A stretch of 64,000 nt of DNA, taken from the NCBI GenBank assembly GCA_017460885.1, contig JAFUAB010000037.1, forward strand, positions 1-64,000, read 5' to 3'. The DNA comes from Lachnospiraceae bacterium. Its GTDB lineage: Bacteria > Bacillota > Clostridia > Lachnospirales > Lachnospiraceae. Shown one piece after another: positions 29,681 to 38,714 of this stretch (its first letter is position 1; each line of letters starts with the position of its first letter). The notes beneath the pieces are model-generated. The model was not told the origin of the DNA. It did no database searches and was given only the letters and a program-made list of their open reading frames with translations. A program made the translations under genes and the position numbers.

Positions 29681-29709
29681 TTGACTAAACCCGGGCTTGA
29701 GTCTATTTT
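29681..29709 (+). promoter_or_regulatory. Promoter of mecA, probably leaderless
   Basis: -35 TTGACT (29681-29686), 17-nt spacer, -10 TATTTT (29704-29709). The expected transcription start coincides with the ATG at 29716, and there is no SD. Confidence 0.6.
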
Positions 29710-29715
29710 ATGGGT

Positions 29716-30429
29716 ATGAAACTCGAAAGAATGAATGAACAACAGATAAGATGCACTCTGACCGCCGAGGATCTGCGTGAAAGAAAGATCAAACTCAGCG
29801 AGCTTGCCTACGGTACCGACAAAGCACAGTCCCTTTTCAGGGATATGATGCTGCAGGCATCCGCGGAACTTGATTTTAATGTGGATGACGAGCCTCTGAT
29901 GATCGAAGCCGTGCCCATGAGCGCAGATTGCATGGTCCTGACGGTCACCAAGGTTGACGATCCCGATGAGCTTGATACCAGGTTTGCCAGGTTTGCGCCC
30001 GAAGTCCTCGAAGATAAAGACTATGACAGCGATGATCTTTTTGATACCGGACATGCGGAGGACATACAGTCCTGGCTCACCGATCTCACCAGATCAGATG
30101 GCCAAAAAACTCCCGATATCACTGCGGACGACAAGGAACTGGCCAGGCTCTTCTCACTTAAGGACATGGACCGCTGTATTACACTTGCCCATGTCATAGG
30201 AGACGAATATGACGGTGTCAATTCCCTTTACCGGGACAGCCGTACAGGCAGATACCTTCTGATACTCGCCAAATCGGGGATGGATCTTGTCGCTTTCAAC
30301 CGTATCTGCAACATCGTATCGGAATACGGTCAGAGCGAAAAAAGCCTGCTTGCCACCTCGGCATTTCTCGAGGAGCACTGCGAAATCATCATCCGCGAAA
30401 GAGCGATCCAGCAGCTTTCACAGATCTGA
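29716..30429 (+). CDS. mecA: Adaptor protein MecA
   Basis: ClpC adaptor that delivers substrates for proteolysis and affects competence and other regulators in Firmicutes. About 237 residues. N-terminal MKLERMNEQQIRCTLTAEDL with the family's short start and LFRDMMLQASAELDF, an acidic Asp-rich linker (about 95-135), and a C-terminal ClpC-binding domain (about 140-237) that begins near LARLFSLKDMDRCITLAH. An ATG 6 nt upstream (29710) touches the -10 and is unlikely to be transcribed. The terminator follows directly. Confidence 0.9.
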   Translation: MKLERMNEQQIRCTLTAEDLRERKIKLSELAYGTDKAQSLFRDMMLQASAELDFNVDDEPLMIEAVPMSADCMVLTVTKVDDPDELDTRFARFAPEVLEDKDYDSDDLFDTGHAEDIQSWLTDLTRSDGQKTPDITADDKELARLFSLKDMDRCITLAHVIGDEYDGVNSLYRDSRTGRYLLILAKSGMDLVAFNRICNIVSEYGQSEKSLLATSAFLEEHCEIIIRERAIQQLSQI

Positions 30430-30460
30430 TGATCCCTGTATATCACCTAATGACAAAAAA

Positions 30461-30491
30461 TGGTGGAGGTCATCCCTCCACCGTTTCTTTT
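30461..30491. terminator. Bidirectional terminator between mecA and the DUF1858 gene
   Basis: GGTGGAGG/CCTCCACC stem (30462-30482). A T-rich tail follows on the plus strand (30484-30491) and an A run (30455-30460) serves the minus strand. Confidence 0.8.
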
Positions 30492-30688
30492 ATCTCTCTC
30501 TTGTTTTCTATGAATTCCATCAGTTCATCGATGTCGATACCGTGTACCGCAGCGGCTTCCTCGAGGGTCTCACCCTGTGATGCGGGGCATCCAAGGCAGT
30601 GCATTCCAACACCCATCAGAAGCGGTGCCACATCGGGTGCACTTACCAAAATCTCACCGATCGTCATATCTTTGGTTACGGGGGTCAT
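30470..30688 (-). CDS. DUF1858 small redox-like protein
   Basis: 72 residues of the DUF1858/hybrid-cluster-protein-associated disulphide family: [27 protein letters not shown] with a Cys31-x2-Cys34 pair, then [21 protein letters not shown]. The ATG at 30688 is chosen because AAAAGGAGAC lies directly upstream; an in-frame start at 30712 has none. It faces mecA and is divergent from pflB. The family is often near redox enzymes, but its reaction is unknown. The stop lies inside the bidirectional terminator stem. Confidence 0.88.
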   Translation of the reverse strand: MTPVTKDMTIGEILVSAPDVAPLLMGVGMHCLGCPASQGETLEEAAAVHGIDIDELMEFIENKREIKETVEG

Positions 30689-30704
30689 ATACTGTCTCCT
30701 TTTC

Positions 30705-30798
30705 TGTGTCAATGGGACGGTTCTGTCGACACATCATATGTATTTAAGCTGATCAAAAGGCTTTTTAAATGTGTCGGCAGAACCGTCCCGCCGACACA
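30705..30798. repeat. Inverted pair of 29-bp palindromic repeats (copies 2 and 3)
   Basis: Copies at 30705-30733 and 30770-30798 in opposite orientation, separated by 36 bp. Both have TGTGTC/GACACA ends and the GGGACGGTTCT core, and they match the copy at 5334-5362. The head-to-head pair resembles a BIME-type unit of REP elements. Confidence 0.8.
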
Positions 30799-30842
30799 TC
30801 CATAGTGTATCATAAAAAATGCATAAATAAAAGCATTCTTCC

Positions 30843-30900
30843 TTGAAAGTAGAAACTTCGAAAGCTATAATTATGTCCGTAAACGCATCCGTAAGGATGC
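30843..30900 (+). promoter_or_regulatory. Strong promoter and 5' hairpin of the pfl operon
   Basis: -35 TTGAAA (30843-30848), 17-nt spacer, perfect -10 TATAAT (30866-30871). A GCATCC/GGATGC hairpin (30885-30900) lies in the leader, followed by TTAGGAGG before the ATG. The strength fits a major fermentation enzyme. Confidence 0.85.
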
Positions 30901-30933
30901 CATGTTATCACAATAAAGTTTTAGGAGGCATTT

Positions 30934-32970
30934 ATGAGATCAGAATGGAATGAATTCGTAGGTGGCAAGTGGGATCACGAGATCAATGTACGTGATTTCA
31001 TCCAGAGGAACTATACTCCCTATGACGGAGATGAGTCCTTCCTTGCAGGCCCTACACAGAACACCAAGGATCTGTGGGCACAGGTTCTTGATCTGCAGAA
31101 GCAGGAGCGTGAAGCAGGCGGAGTACTTGATATGGATACAAAGGTTGTATCTACCATCACTTCACACGGCCCCGGATATCTTGACAAGAGCAAGGAGACT
31201 ATCGTAGGTTTCCAGACAGATAAGCCTTTTAAGCGTTCACTTCAGCCTTACGGCGGTATCCGTATGGCAGAGAAGGCATGTGCCGACAACGGTTATGAAG
31301 TAGATCCCGAGATTTCCGAGTTCTTCTCCGTACATCGCAAGACACACAATGCAGGCTGCTTCGATGCTTACAATCCCGAGATGAGAGCATGCCGTTCTTC
31401 GCACGTTATCACCGGTCTTCCGGATGCATACGGACGCGGACGTATCATCGGCGACTATCGTCGTGTTGCTCTTTACGGTATCGACAGACTGATCGAGGAT
31501 AAGGAAGAGCAGAAGGCTTCAACAGGACGTGTTATGACAGATGATGTTATCCGTCTTCGTGAAGAGCTTTCAGAGCAGATCGTAGCACTCAAGATGATGA
31601 AGGAAATGGCTGCATCATACGGCTGCGATATCGCTCGTCCCGCTTCCAACGTACAGGAAGCCATCCAGGCTACATACTTCGGATATCTGTGTGCGGTTAA
31701 GGAGCAGAACGGTGCCGCAATGAGCCTCGGACGTACATCCACATTCCTTGACATCTATGCAGAGCGCGACCTCAGGAACGGCGTATTCACAGAGGAGCAG
31801 ATCCAGGAATTCGTTGATCACTTCATTATGAAGCTTCGCTGCGTTAAGTTCGCACGTACACCTGAGTATAATCAGATCTTCGCCGGCGATCCCGTATGGG
31901 TTACCGAGTCTCTCGGCGGTGTAGGCGTAGACGGACGTCACATGGTTACCAAGATGAGCTTCAGATATCTGCATACTCTTGAGAACCTCGGTGCATCACC
32001 CGAGCCCAACCTGACGGTACTCTGGTCTGTAAGACTTCCCGATGCATGGAAGAAGTACTGCGCAAAGATCTCCATCACCACATCTTCCATCCAGTATGAG
32101 AACGATGACCTGATGAGAGTTACCCACGGTGATGATTATGGTATCGCATGTTGCGTATCTTCGATGGTTATCGGCAAGCAGATGCAGTTCTTCGGAGCTC
32201 GTGCAAACCTCGCTAAATGTCTTCTTTACGCTCTTAACGGTGGTGTCGACGAAGTCAGCCACAAGCAGGTTGGTCCCAAGTATCGTCCTGTTGAAGGCGA
32301 CATCCTCGACTATGATGATGTAATGGCCAAGTTCACAGATATGATGGAATGGCTCGCAGATGTATATGTAAATACTCTGAACGTTATCCACTATATGCAT
32401 GACAAGTACTGCTACGAGAGAGCACAGATGGCTCTTCATGACAGAGACGTTCTTCGTTACTTCGCTACAGGTATCGCAGGACTTTCGGTTGTTGCGGATT
32501 CACTTTCCGCTATCAAGTATGCTCAGGTCAAGGTTGTACGTGATGAGGACGGTATCATAGTTGACTTCGAGACTACCGGTGATTTCCCTAAGTATGGTAA
32601 CGACGATGACCGTGTAGACGTTATCGCAAGAGATCTGGTTAAGACCTTCATGACCATGCTCAGACGTCACCACACCTACAGAGACGGTTTCCCGACCATG
32701 TCGGTTCTGACCATCACATCCAACGTTACATACGGTAAGGCTACAGGTAATACTCCCGACGGACGTAAGAAGGGCCAGCCTTTCGCTCCCGGAGCAAACC
32801 CGATGCACGGACGTGATTCTCACGGTGCTGTTGCTTCACTTTCATCCGTATCCAAGCTTCCTTTCCAGTATGCTCAGGACGGTATCTCCAATACCTTCTC
32901 GATCATACCCGGAGCTCTCGGTAAGGATGACAAGGTATTCGCAGGCGACATCAACGTAGATCTGAACTAA
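30934..32970 (+). CDS. pflB: Pyruvate formate-lyase core, lacking the C-terminal glycyl-radical domain
   Basis: Converts pyruvate and CoA to acetyl-CoA and formate when activated. 678 residues against about 740-760 for intact enzymes. Seen: [18 protein letters not shown], the catalytic Cys406-Cys407 pair in [10 protein letters not shown], and the late segment [20 protein letters not shown], after which the protein stops with [10 protein letters not shown]. In E. coli the chain would continue through about 80 residues to the radical Gly734. Here that part is a separate downstream gene. The stop is followed by two genes with perfect SD sequences, so this is not a simple frameshift. Codon choice is strongly biased (GTA, CGT, GGT), as expected for high expression. 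Confidence 0.95.
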   Translation: MRSEWNEFVGGKWDHEINVRDFIQRNYTPYDGDESFLAGPTQNTKDLWAQVLDLQKQEREAGGVLDMDTKVVSTITSHGPGYLDKSKETIVGFQTDKPFKRSLQPYGGIRMAEKACADNGYEVDPEISEFFSVHRKTHNAGCFDAYNPEMRACRSSHVITGLPDAYGRGRIIGDYRRVALYGIDRLIEDKEEQKASTGRVMTDDVIRLREELSEQIVALKMMKEMAASYGCDIARPASNVQEAIQATYFGYLCAVKEQNGAAMSLGRTSTFLDIYAERDLRNGVFTEEQIQEFVDHFIMKLRCVKFARTPEYNQIFAGDPVWVTESLGGVGVDGRHMVTKMSFRYLHTLENLGASPEPNLTVLWSVRLPDAWKKYCAKISITTSSIQYENDDLMRVTHGDDYGIACCVSSMVIGKQMQFFGARANLAKCLLYALNGGVDEVSHKQVGPKYRPVEGDILDYDDVMAKFTDMMEWLADVYVNTLNVIHYMHDKYCYERAQMALHDRDVLRYFATGIAGLSVVADSLSAIKYAQVKVVRDEDGIIVDFETTGDFPKYGNDDDRVDVIARDLVKTFMTMLRRHHTYRDGFPTMSVLTITSNVTYGKATGNTPDGRKKGQPFAPGANPMHGRDSHGAVASLSSVSKLPFQYAQDGISNTFSIIPGALGKDDKVFAGDINVDLN

Positions 32971-33001
32971 TAAACCAGACCGCAGACAGGAGGACAACAG
33001 C

Positions 33002-33205
33002 ATGGATAGTAATCAGCAGATAGATGATCTTGTCAAAATGCTGGATGCCGGAATGGCAAGCGGCGTAGGACACGTAAATGTAGATACCAGTGAAGAGGTT
33101 GACGGTATGAAGAGTGTTGAGACAATGGGCTGTACAGACTGCAGCCGTACACCGCTCGCATGCTCGGTACCCACTCTTCACGATGGGTTGGATGATTTCA
33201 AATAA
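33002..33205 (+). CDS. 67-residue cysteine-tailed paralogue of the glycyl-radical subunit start
   Basis: Starts 31 nt after the pfl core behind AGGAGGACAACAGC. Residues 5-28 (QQIDDLVKMLDAGMASGVGH...) align with the start of the following glycyl-radical subunit ([20 protein letters not shown]...). Instead of continuing into the RVSGYAV loop, the protein turns into an acidic segment and a tail with Cys44, Cys47 and Cys54 (GCTDCSRTPLAC). It looks like a diverged partial duplicate that gained a metal-binding or redox motif. A possible role is a chaperone, redox sensor or placeholder for the radical subunit; none is proven. I know of no named family. Confidence 0.85.
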   Translation: MDSNQQIDDLVKMLDAGMASGVGHVNVDTSEEVDGMKSVETMGCTDCSRTPLACSVPTLHDGLDDFK

Positions 33206-33223
33206 TAACAGGAGGTAATTAAA

Positions 33224-33463
33224 ATGGCAGCATCAGCTCAGGTTGACAACCTTGTTTCTCTCCTTGACGGATATGCAACAAAGGGTGGTCACCACTTAAA
33301 CGTAAATGTACTTAACAGAGAGACTCTTCTGGACGCTCAGAAGCATCCCGAGAATTATCCTCAGCTTACCATCCGTGTGTCAGGTTACGCAGTTAACTTC
33401 ATCAAGCTGACACCCGAGCAGCAGGCAGATGTAATCAGCAGAACCTTCCACGAATCGATCTGA
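33224..33463 (+). CDS. Separate glycyl-radical subunit of pyruvate formate-lyase
   Basis: 79 residues that match the C-terminal domain of [34 protein letters not shown], then [15 protein letters not shown] with the radical Gly54, and the final [24 protein letters not shown] lies upstream. It starts exactly where the core stops relative to intact PFL. It lacks the extra N-terminal region of the E. coli spare part YfiD/GrcA, which rescues an intact PFL after oxygen damage; here it should be an obligatory partner (inference). It would receive the radical from PflA, encoded 94 nt downstream. Confidence 0.93.
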   Translation: MAASAQVDNLVSLLDGYATKGGHHLNVNVLNRETLLDAQKHPENYPQLTIRVSGYAVNFIKLTPEQQADVISRTFHESI

Positions 33464-33506
33464 TCGTGATAGTCTGCGCGTCAGGCTGACAGAAGTTTAG
33501 TTAAAT

Positions 33507-33539
33507 AAGGGCGGAGCTCCCTGACGGAGCCCCGCCTTT
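33507..33539 (+). terminator. Attenuating hairpin between the radical subunit and pflA
   Basis: A GC-rich stem (AGGGCGG-GCTCC/GGAGC-CCGCC) followed by only TTTG, 19 nt before the pflA start. The short T run suggests partial read-through, lowering the activase level relative to PFL. Confidence 0.6.
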
Positions 33540-33557
33540 GTAATAAGGAGAACCGAT

Positions 33558-34349
33558 ATGACCAAGGGAAAGATTCATTCACTCGAAAGCTTCGGCACAG
33601 TAGACGGCCCCGGCGTAAGATATGTAGTATTTGTACAGGGTTGTCCCATGAGATGTCTATACTGCCATAATCCCGATACCTGGGAGATGCGTGACGGCAC
33701 TCTGACGGATCCGCAGGAAATAATCGATAATTATGAGCGAAACCGTCCTTTCTATCAGAATGGCGGCGGACTGACGGTAACAGGAGGCGAGCCTCTGATG
33801 CAGGTGGATTTCCTGATCGATCTTTTTACTCTGGCCAAACAGCATGGGATCCACACTGATATAGATACATCGGGTATCGCATACAGACCGGAAAACAAAG
33901 AGTTCATTGCCAAGCTTGATAAGCTGATGGAACTAACGGACCTCGTAATGCTGGATATCAAGCATATAGATCCCGAGAAGCACAAAGAGCTTACTTCTCA
34001 GCCCAACGACGGTATCCTCGCTTTCGTCAGATATCTCGACGAAAAAAATGTGGATATGTGGATCAGACACGTCATCGTTCCCGGCCTCACGGATGATGAT
34101 GAATATCTGTACAAGCTGGGATATTTTATCGGCCAATTCCACAATCTCAAGGCCCTGGATGCGCTCCCGTATCACACCATGGGTAAATCCAAATACGAGA
34201 AGCTCGGGATCGACTATCCCCTCGGTGATACACCTCCGATGGATCAGAAGATCCTCCTGGAAAAGAAGCAGGTGATACTGCAGGGAATCAAAGACAGAAG
34301 AGCTGAAGCAGGTATACCTCATGATGATTCCGTATTATTGGACGCATGA
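33558..34349 (+). CDS. pflA: Pyruvate formate-lyase activating enzyme
   Basis: Radical SAM enzyme that abstracts hydrogen from the PFL glycine. 263 residues. [4Fe-4S] motif Cys29-x3-Cys33-x2-Cys36 in QGCPMRCLYCHNPDTW, SAM-binding TVTGGEPLMQ, and LDIKHIDPEKH and RHVIVPGLTDD. RBS AAGGAGA. Last gene of the pfl transcript. In this organism its substrate must be the stand-alone 79-residue subunit, alone or bound to the core. Confidence 0.97.
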   Translation: MTKGKIHSLESFGTVDGPGVRYVVFVQGCPMRCLYCHNPDTWEMRDGTLTDPQEIIDNYERNRPFYQNGGGLTVTGGEPLMQVDFLIDLFTLAKQHGIHTDIDTSGIAYRPENKEFIAKLDKLMELTDLVMLDIKHIDPEKHKELTSQPNDGILAFVRYLDEKNVDMWIRHVIVPGLTDDDEYLYKLGYFIGQFHNLKALDALPYHTMGKSKYEKLGIDYPLGDTPPMDQKILLEKKQVILQGIKDRRAEAGIPHDDSVLLDA

Positions 34350-34449
34350 TAAAATATGCTAACAAAGATTAGACATGGCTTTGTTGTAATCGAAGTCCAA
34401 AAATAGTAGTATAAAAGTCAGGAATTATTACTACAAAGGAGGCAATATC

Positions 34450-34620
34450 ATGGCATTTGTTATAGGTGATGGTTGTATTGCATGCGGAGCTTGCGAGGCT
34501 CAGTGTCCTGTTGGAGCTATTTCAATGGGTGACGGCAAATTCGAGATAGATCCCGATAAGTGCATTTCCTGCGGTTCATGTGCAGGCGGATGCCCTGTAG
34601 GAGCAATCTCAGAGGGCTGA
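34450..34620 (+). CDS. 2[4Fe-4S] clostridial ferredoxin
   Basis: 56 residues. Two cluster motifs: Cys9-x2-Cys12-x2-Cys15-x3-Cys19-Pro and Cys38-x2-Cys41-x2-Cys44-x3-Cys48-Pro. The ATG follows AAAGGAGG. A low-potential electron carrier suited to pyruvate:ferredoxin oxidoreductase (encoded at 52254-55392) and to hydrogenase or Rnf-type partners outside the window. It probably has its own promoter in the 100 bp after pflA, and a strong terminator follows. Confidence 0.97.
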   Translation: MAFVIGDGCIACGACEAQCPVGAISMGDGKFEIDPDKCISCGSCAGGCPVGAISEG

Positions 34621-34647
34621 TATTACAACACAGCAGACAAAGAATCA

Positions 34648-34674
34648 GACGGGCATACAAGCCCGTCTTTTTTT
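34648..34674 (+). terminator. Terminator of the ferredoxin gene
   Basis: GACGGGC/GCCCGTC stem with a 6-nt loop followed by seven T. Confidence 0.9.
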
Positions 34675-34702
34675 GTACTTTCCTATGTATTTTGCTCTGA
34701 TA

Positions 34703-36064
34703 TCAGTCTCTCCTTACAGAGGAATGATCCAGATTAACGAATTTGGTCAGTTCCGGTATCCAGCCAAGTTCAACCTTATCCACCGCCCCGTTACGGTTCT
34801 TTGCCACGTTTATCTCCGATATTCCCTTTTTCTCCGAATCTGCATTATAATAATCATCGCGGTATATAAACATTACCACATCCGCATCCTGCTCTATAGC
34901 TCCGGATTCACGCAGATCCGAAAGCATCGGTCTGTGATCCGTTCTCTGTTCCACAGCCCTGGAAAGCTGGCTCAGCGCAACAACAGGCACATTCAGCTCT
35001 CTGGCAATATCCTTAAGTCCCCTCGATATCTCGGATATCTCCTGCTGTCTCGAATCGGCTTTACTGCCTCTGGATACACTCATAAGCTGAAGATAATCGA
35101 TCATGACAAGATCTATATCATTCTCCATCTTATATTTTCTCGCTCTGCTTCTCAGATCTCCGAGAGAAATACCGGATGTATCATCGATGACCAGCTTTGT
35201 TCCGGCCAGAGTACCTGCGGATTGAATAATATTATGCCACTCGGTATCGCTCAGCTGTCCGTTCCAGATACTCTTTGCATTCACCCTTGAATTAACAGCC
35301 AGAAGTCTTTTAACAAGATCCGTCTTGGGCATCTCCAGGCTGAATATGGCTACCGACTTGGCCTGACGGCAGATAACATGCTCCGCTATATTCAACACAA
35401 AGGCCGTCTTTCCCATAGAGGGTCTGGCAGCAACCAGCACAAGATTAGCGGGCTGCAAACCCAATGTCACGCGATCCAGATCCGCAAATCCCGTTGACAG
35501 CCCGGTAATCCCGCTTTTATTTCGCGCGGCTGCCTCTATCTGTCCCAGGGTTTCAAATACGATTTCCTTGATCGGAACAAATTCGGAAGTACCCCTGGAC
35601 TGTATAAGCCTGAAGATCTTTTTTTCGGCATCATCAAACAGATCATCGATCTCCACCTTGCCGGAATAGCAATCCGAGGCGATCTCCTCGTTCAGTCTGA
35701 TCATACGCCGCTTGAGAGCGAACTCTGCTATGGCTGTAGCGTAATACCTCGCATTTTCGGATATACCGGCAGCATTTGCCACTCCATTGACATATTCCAG
35801 AGTAGTCAGTTCGGGCGGAACATCCATCTCTCCAAGCTTCTTGTGGAGAGTAAGAGGATCGACAGCCTGATCGGCAGCAGCCATCTGACAGATAGCAGCA
35901 TACGTAAGACCGCACTGTCTATCATAAAAATCCTCTTCGGTCACAAATTCTCTCACAACCTGGATCTTATCGGGATAAAGCAGCAGGGTTCCAAGCAGCG
36001 CCCTTTCCATATCGGTGTCATGAGGCAATATTCTTTTGATCCGGTTCTCATCAATCTCCGGCAT
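34703..36064 (-). CDS. dnaB: Replicative DNA helicase DnaB
   Basis: Hexameric 5'-3' helicase of the replication fork. 453 residues. N-terminal HDTDMERALLGTLLLYPD domain, linker, and RecA-like motor with Walker A AARPSMGKTAF near residue 213, Walker B IDLVMIDYLQLM, VVALSQLSRAVEQR and LSDLRESGAIEQDADVVMF. Downstream of rplI by 4 bp in the gdpP-rplI-dnaB order common in Firmicutes. Confidence 0.98.
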   Translation of the reverse strand: MPEIDENRIKRILPHDTDMERALLGTLLLYPDKIQVVREFVTEEDFYDRQCGLTYAAICQMAAADQAVDPLTLHKKLGEMDVPPELTTLEYVNGVANAAGISENARYYATAIAEFALKRRMIRLNEEIASDCYSGKVEIDDLFDDAEKKIFRLIQSRGTSEFVPIKEIVFETLGQIEAAARNKSGITGLSTGFADLDRVTLGLQPANLVLVAARPSMGKTAFVLNIAEHVICRQAKSVAIFSLEMPKTDLVKRLLAVNSRVNAKSIWNGQLSDTEWHNIIQSAGTLAGTKLVIDDTSGISLGDLRSRARKYKMENDIDLVMIDYLQLMSVSRGSKADSRQQEISEISRGLKDIARELNVPVVALSQLSRAVEQRTDHRPMLSDLRESGAIEQDADVVMFIYRDDYYNADSEKKGISEINVAKNRNGAVDKVELGWIPELTKFVNLDHSSVRRD

Positions 36065-36068
36065 TGGA

Positions 36069-36518
36069 TTATTTTACCTCATCTACCCTGACCTTGAGCT
36101 TAGCCTGAACCTCGGGATGAAGCTTTACTCCTACTTCCACAAACCCGGGCATTTTGATCGGCTCATCCAATACTATCTTCTTTTTATCAAGCTCAAGCCC
36201 ATACTGTTCCCTGCATGCTTCCGCGATCTCTTTTGTAGAAACCGAGCCAAAGCTGCGACCGCCTTCTCCCGTCTTGATAGATGTTACCACTTCAAAACCG
36301 GCGATCTTTTCGGCAAGTGCCCTGGCGTCGGCAAGGCTTTCTGCGGCTTTTTTCTCCGCATTGGCCTTTTGAAGCCTCAGATTATTCATATTGGCATTGG
36401 TCGCCTCAACTCCCAATCCGCCGGGAATGATCTTATTGCGGGCATAACCGTCGCTCACATTTACGATCTCTCCTTTTTTGCCCAGGGATTTAACATCCTG
36501 TGTAAGAATCACTTTCAT
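36069..36518 (-). CDS. rplI: Ribosomal protein bL9
   Basis: Large-subunit protein with two globular domains joined by a long helix. 149 residues. [28 protein letters not shown] is the family signature; helix [19 protein letters not shown], then the C-terminal domain [12 protein letters not shown]. It lies between gdpP and dnaB. Confidence 0.98.
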   Translation of the reverse strand: MKVILTQDVKSLGKKGEIVNVSDGYARNKIIPGGLGVEATNANMNNLRLQKANAEKKAAESLADARALAEKIAGFEVVTSIKTGEGGRSFGSVSTKEIAEACREQYGLELDKKKIVLDEPIKMPGFVEVGVKLHPEVQAKLKVRVDEVK

Positions 36519-36543
36519 AATTTACTCCTTAAAAAGCTGTGAT

Positions 36544-38601
36544 TTACGCTATATCTCCATCCTCGATCATAGTCTCAAGCGTACTCTTCAAAGCCCCTAT
36601 AGCCTCCTCCATGGGTACGCTCAGCTGGCAGGCAGCCATGTTCATATGTCCGCCTCCGCCCATTCTCTCCATGATGATCTGTACATTGACCTCATCTATC
36701 GATCTGGCCGAAATATTGATTATATTGTTATGAGAAGTCAGAACAAAGCTGGCCTTGATGCCCTGAATGTTCAGAAGCTCGTTTGCAGCCTGTGCGCCAA
36801 TAACAAGCGGGTTCTCCTGATCCTCATCCTCATAGGTCGAGATAGCGTACCAGTCGTGGTATATCTCCGCCTGCGAAACGATATCCGCACGGGCTTTATA
36901 TACCGAAGCATCCTCTCTGAACAGCTTGCGAACCCTGACAACGTCGGCTCCGTTCCTGCGCAGATAAGCAGCAGCTTCAAAGGTTCTGACACCGGTCTTG
37001 GATGTAAAGTTATTGGTATCGATCACCATACCCGCATACATACAGTCCGCCTCCTCGGGACGGATATGGGTATTGTTGCCGGTATACTGCAATATCTCGC
37101 TGACAAGCTCGCAGGCACTCGATGCATACGCCTCCACATATGAGAGGGTTGCATTCTCTATGGTCTCCGAGCCCTGTCTGTGATGATCGAGCACGACAAT
37201 CGATTTACAGTATTTGATAAGCTCCGGGCACTCCGTTATGGACGGTTTGTTGACATCCACAACTATCAGCGCTGCGTTGGAGCCTACCCAGTCCAGCGCA
37301 TGCATACCGGATACGATAGCGTCCTCTTCATATTCCGGCATACTCTTGTAGAGCTCCACAAGCGGTCTGAGGGATGCGGAAATATCATTCAGGACTATAT
37401 GCGCCGGCTTATCCATATCGCGAACTATCCTGTACATTCCGACTGCAGCACCGAACGCATCCTCGTCGGAATTGCGGTGTCCCATGATATACACCTCATC
37501 ACGTCCGGATATGATCTCCATCAGAGCCTGAGCTTTAACTCTGGCTTTGACACGCGTGGATTTCTCAACCTGCTGGCTCTTGCCCCCGTAATATGACAGG
37601 TTGTCCGGGGTCTTGACCACTGCCTGATCTCCGCCCCGTCCGAGTGCCATATCTATGGCGTTACGGGCAAACTCATAATTCTGCGAAAACGAAAGACCGT
37701 CAAGGCCGACGCCCATCGAAAGGGTTACCGCCATTTCATTACCGATATTGACGGTCTTAACATCCTGCAGCAGATCAAACTTGTTCTCCTGCATGGTCTT
37801 TAAAGCCATCTTCCGGATAATAACAAGGAATTTATCCTTCTCGATCTTCTTACAGATTCCGTCGAGCGCTGCAATATATCTGTTGACCTTACGATCGATC
37901 AGAGCTATCAGAAGGCTCCTGCGGACTTCCTCGACACTGCCGAGCGCTTCATCATAATTGTCCAGATAGATCAGTCCTACCGCAAGGCTCTGATCATCGA
38001 TCTCCTGGAGCGCTATCTTAAGAGCCGTAGTTTCATAGAAGAAGCATGCCGTAAGATATTCTTCACCGTTTCCGGTCTCAACTATGTCGCTGTTGGCTAT
38101 CATATCCCCAAGCGAGACCCTCTTCATGGTGACATCGTAATTTCGTCCCGAAAACTCAACGGGCGCATTCTTCTCATCGCCGGATTCGGAAACATCCTTC
38201 AGCCTGTCCATAATACCGGGAAAAAGCGAAGATATCGGCTTTTTATAATCCCTGTCCACACTGAATGCCTTTCTGAACGCGTCATTTGTCCAGACAATAT
38301 GATCGCCGGAATCCAATAGCGCATAGGGAAGCTTAAGGTCTCTTAACAGTCGTCTCTGAACCTGCCCATAGTGAGTCGCAAAGCTCACCATATCATTGAT
38401 GATCAGATTCCTGGAGCGCACGTAAAAAACCACCGTGACAGCTATATATGCCGCAGTAAAAAACGCCAGTATGATGCCACTGCGCAGATTGATCGTGGCG
38501 ATCCATATATTTACCGCCGTCAGAAGCCCCGCCAGCGCCCAAAGCATCAGGATAAAACGCTTCAAACTGCCCTTTAGTCTGATAGATTGATTCTTCGACA
38601 T
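36544..38601 (-). CDS. gdpP: GdpP-type cyclic-di-AMP phosphodiesterase
   Basis: Membrane-bound enzyme that degrades c-di-AMP and so affects wall and potassium homeostasis. About 685 residues: two N-terminal membrane helices (about 20-60), a PAS-like sensor (about 85-170), a degenerate GGDEF domain (about 180-315), then DHH (YIMGHRNSDEDAFGAAVG; VVLDHHRQG near residue 472) and DHHA1 with GGGGHMNMAACQ. The ATG at 38601 is chosen because GAGGG lies upstream; an in-frame TTG at 38616 would include that SD. It has its own promoter at 38686-38714. Confidence 0.95.
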   Translation of the reverse strand: MSKNQSIRLKGSLKRFILMLWALAGLLTAVNIWIATINLRSGIILAFFTAAYIAVTVVFYVRSRNLIINDMVSFATHYGQVQRRLLRDLKLPYALLDSGDHIVWTNDAFRKAFSVDRDYKKPISSLFPGIMDRLKDVSESGDEKNAPVEFSGRNYDVTMKRVSLGDMIANSDIVETGNGEEYLTACFFYETTALKIALQEIDDQSLAVGLIYLDNYDEALGSVEEVRRSLLIALIDRKVNRYIAALDGICKKIEKDKFLVIIRKMALKTMQENKFDLLQDVKTVNIGNEMAVTLSMGVGLDGLSFSQNYEFARNAIDMALGRGGDQAVVKTPDNLSYYGGKSQQVEKSTRVKARVKAQALMEIISGRDEVYIMGHRNSDEDAFGAAVGMYRIVRDMDKPAHIVLNDISASLRPLVELYKSMPEYEEDAIVSGMHALDWVGSNAALIVVDVNKPSITECPELIKYCKSIVVLDHHRQGSETIENATLSYVEAYASSACELVSEILQYTGNNTHIRPEEADCMYAGMVIDTNNFTSKTGVRTFEAAAYLRRNGADVVRVRKLFREDASVYKARADIVSQAEIYHDWYAISTYEDEDQENPLVIGAQAANELLNIQGIKASFVLTSHNNIINISARSIDEVNVQIIMERMGGGGHMNMAACQLSVPMEEAIGALKSTLETMIEDGDIA

Positions 38602-38685
38602 ACTACCCTCGAACAATTTCTACGCCCAGGTACCATGGATGGGACCGGGCATGTCCAGAAATACATGGATGTATTTCTATGCCCA

Positions 38686-38714
38686 ATTATACCACTTACG
38701 CCCTCCACGGTCAA
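38686..38714 (-). promoter_or_regulatory. Promoter of gdpP-rplI-dnaB, overlapping the rpsR terminator
   Basis: Minus strand -35 TTGACC (38709-38714), 17-nt spacer, extended -10 TGG-TATAAT (38686-38691). The -35 begins in the T run of the preceding rpsR terminator. The ~80-nt leader contains the palindrome AGAAATACAT/ATGTATTTCT inside a GGGCAT/ATGCCC stem (about 38641-38685). Confidence 0.85.

Noticed and set aside
32971-33463. pfl split as a frameshift or sequencing error
   Set aside because: Each downstream gene has its own AGGAGG and start codon, and the sequence between core and radical domain contains a different protein-coding gene, so a single indel cannot rejoin them.
33224-33463. YfiD/GrcA-type spare part for a complete PFL
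   Set aside because: The neighbouring core lacks its own radical domain and this protein has no GrcA N-terminal region, so it is better seen as an obligate subunit; a full-length PFL outside the window would reopen this.
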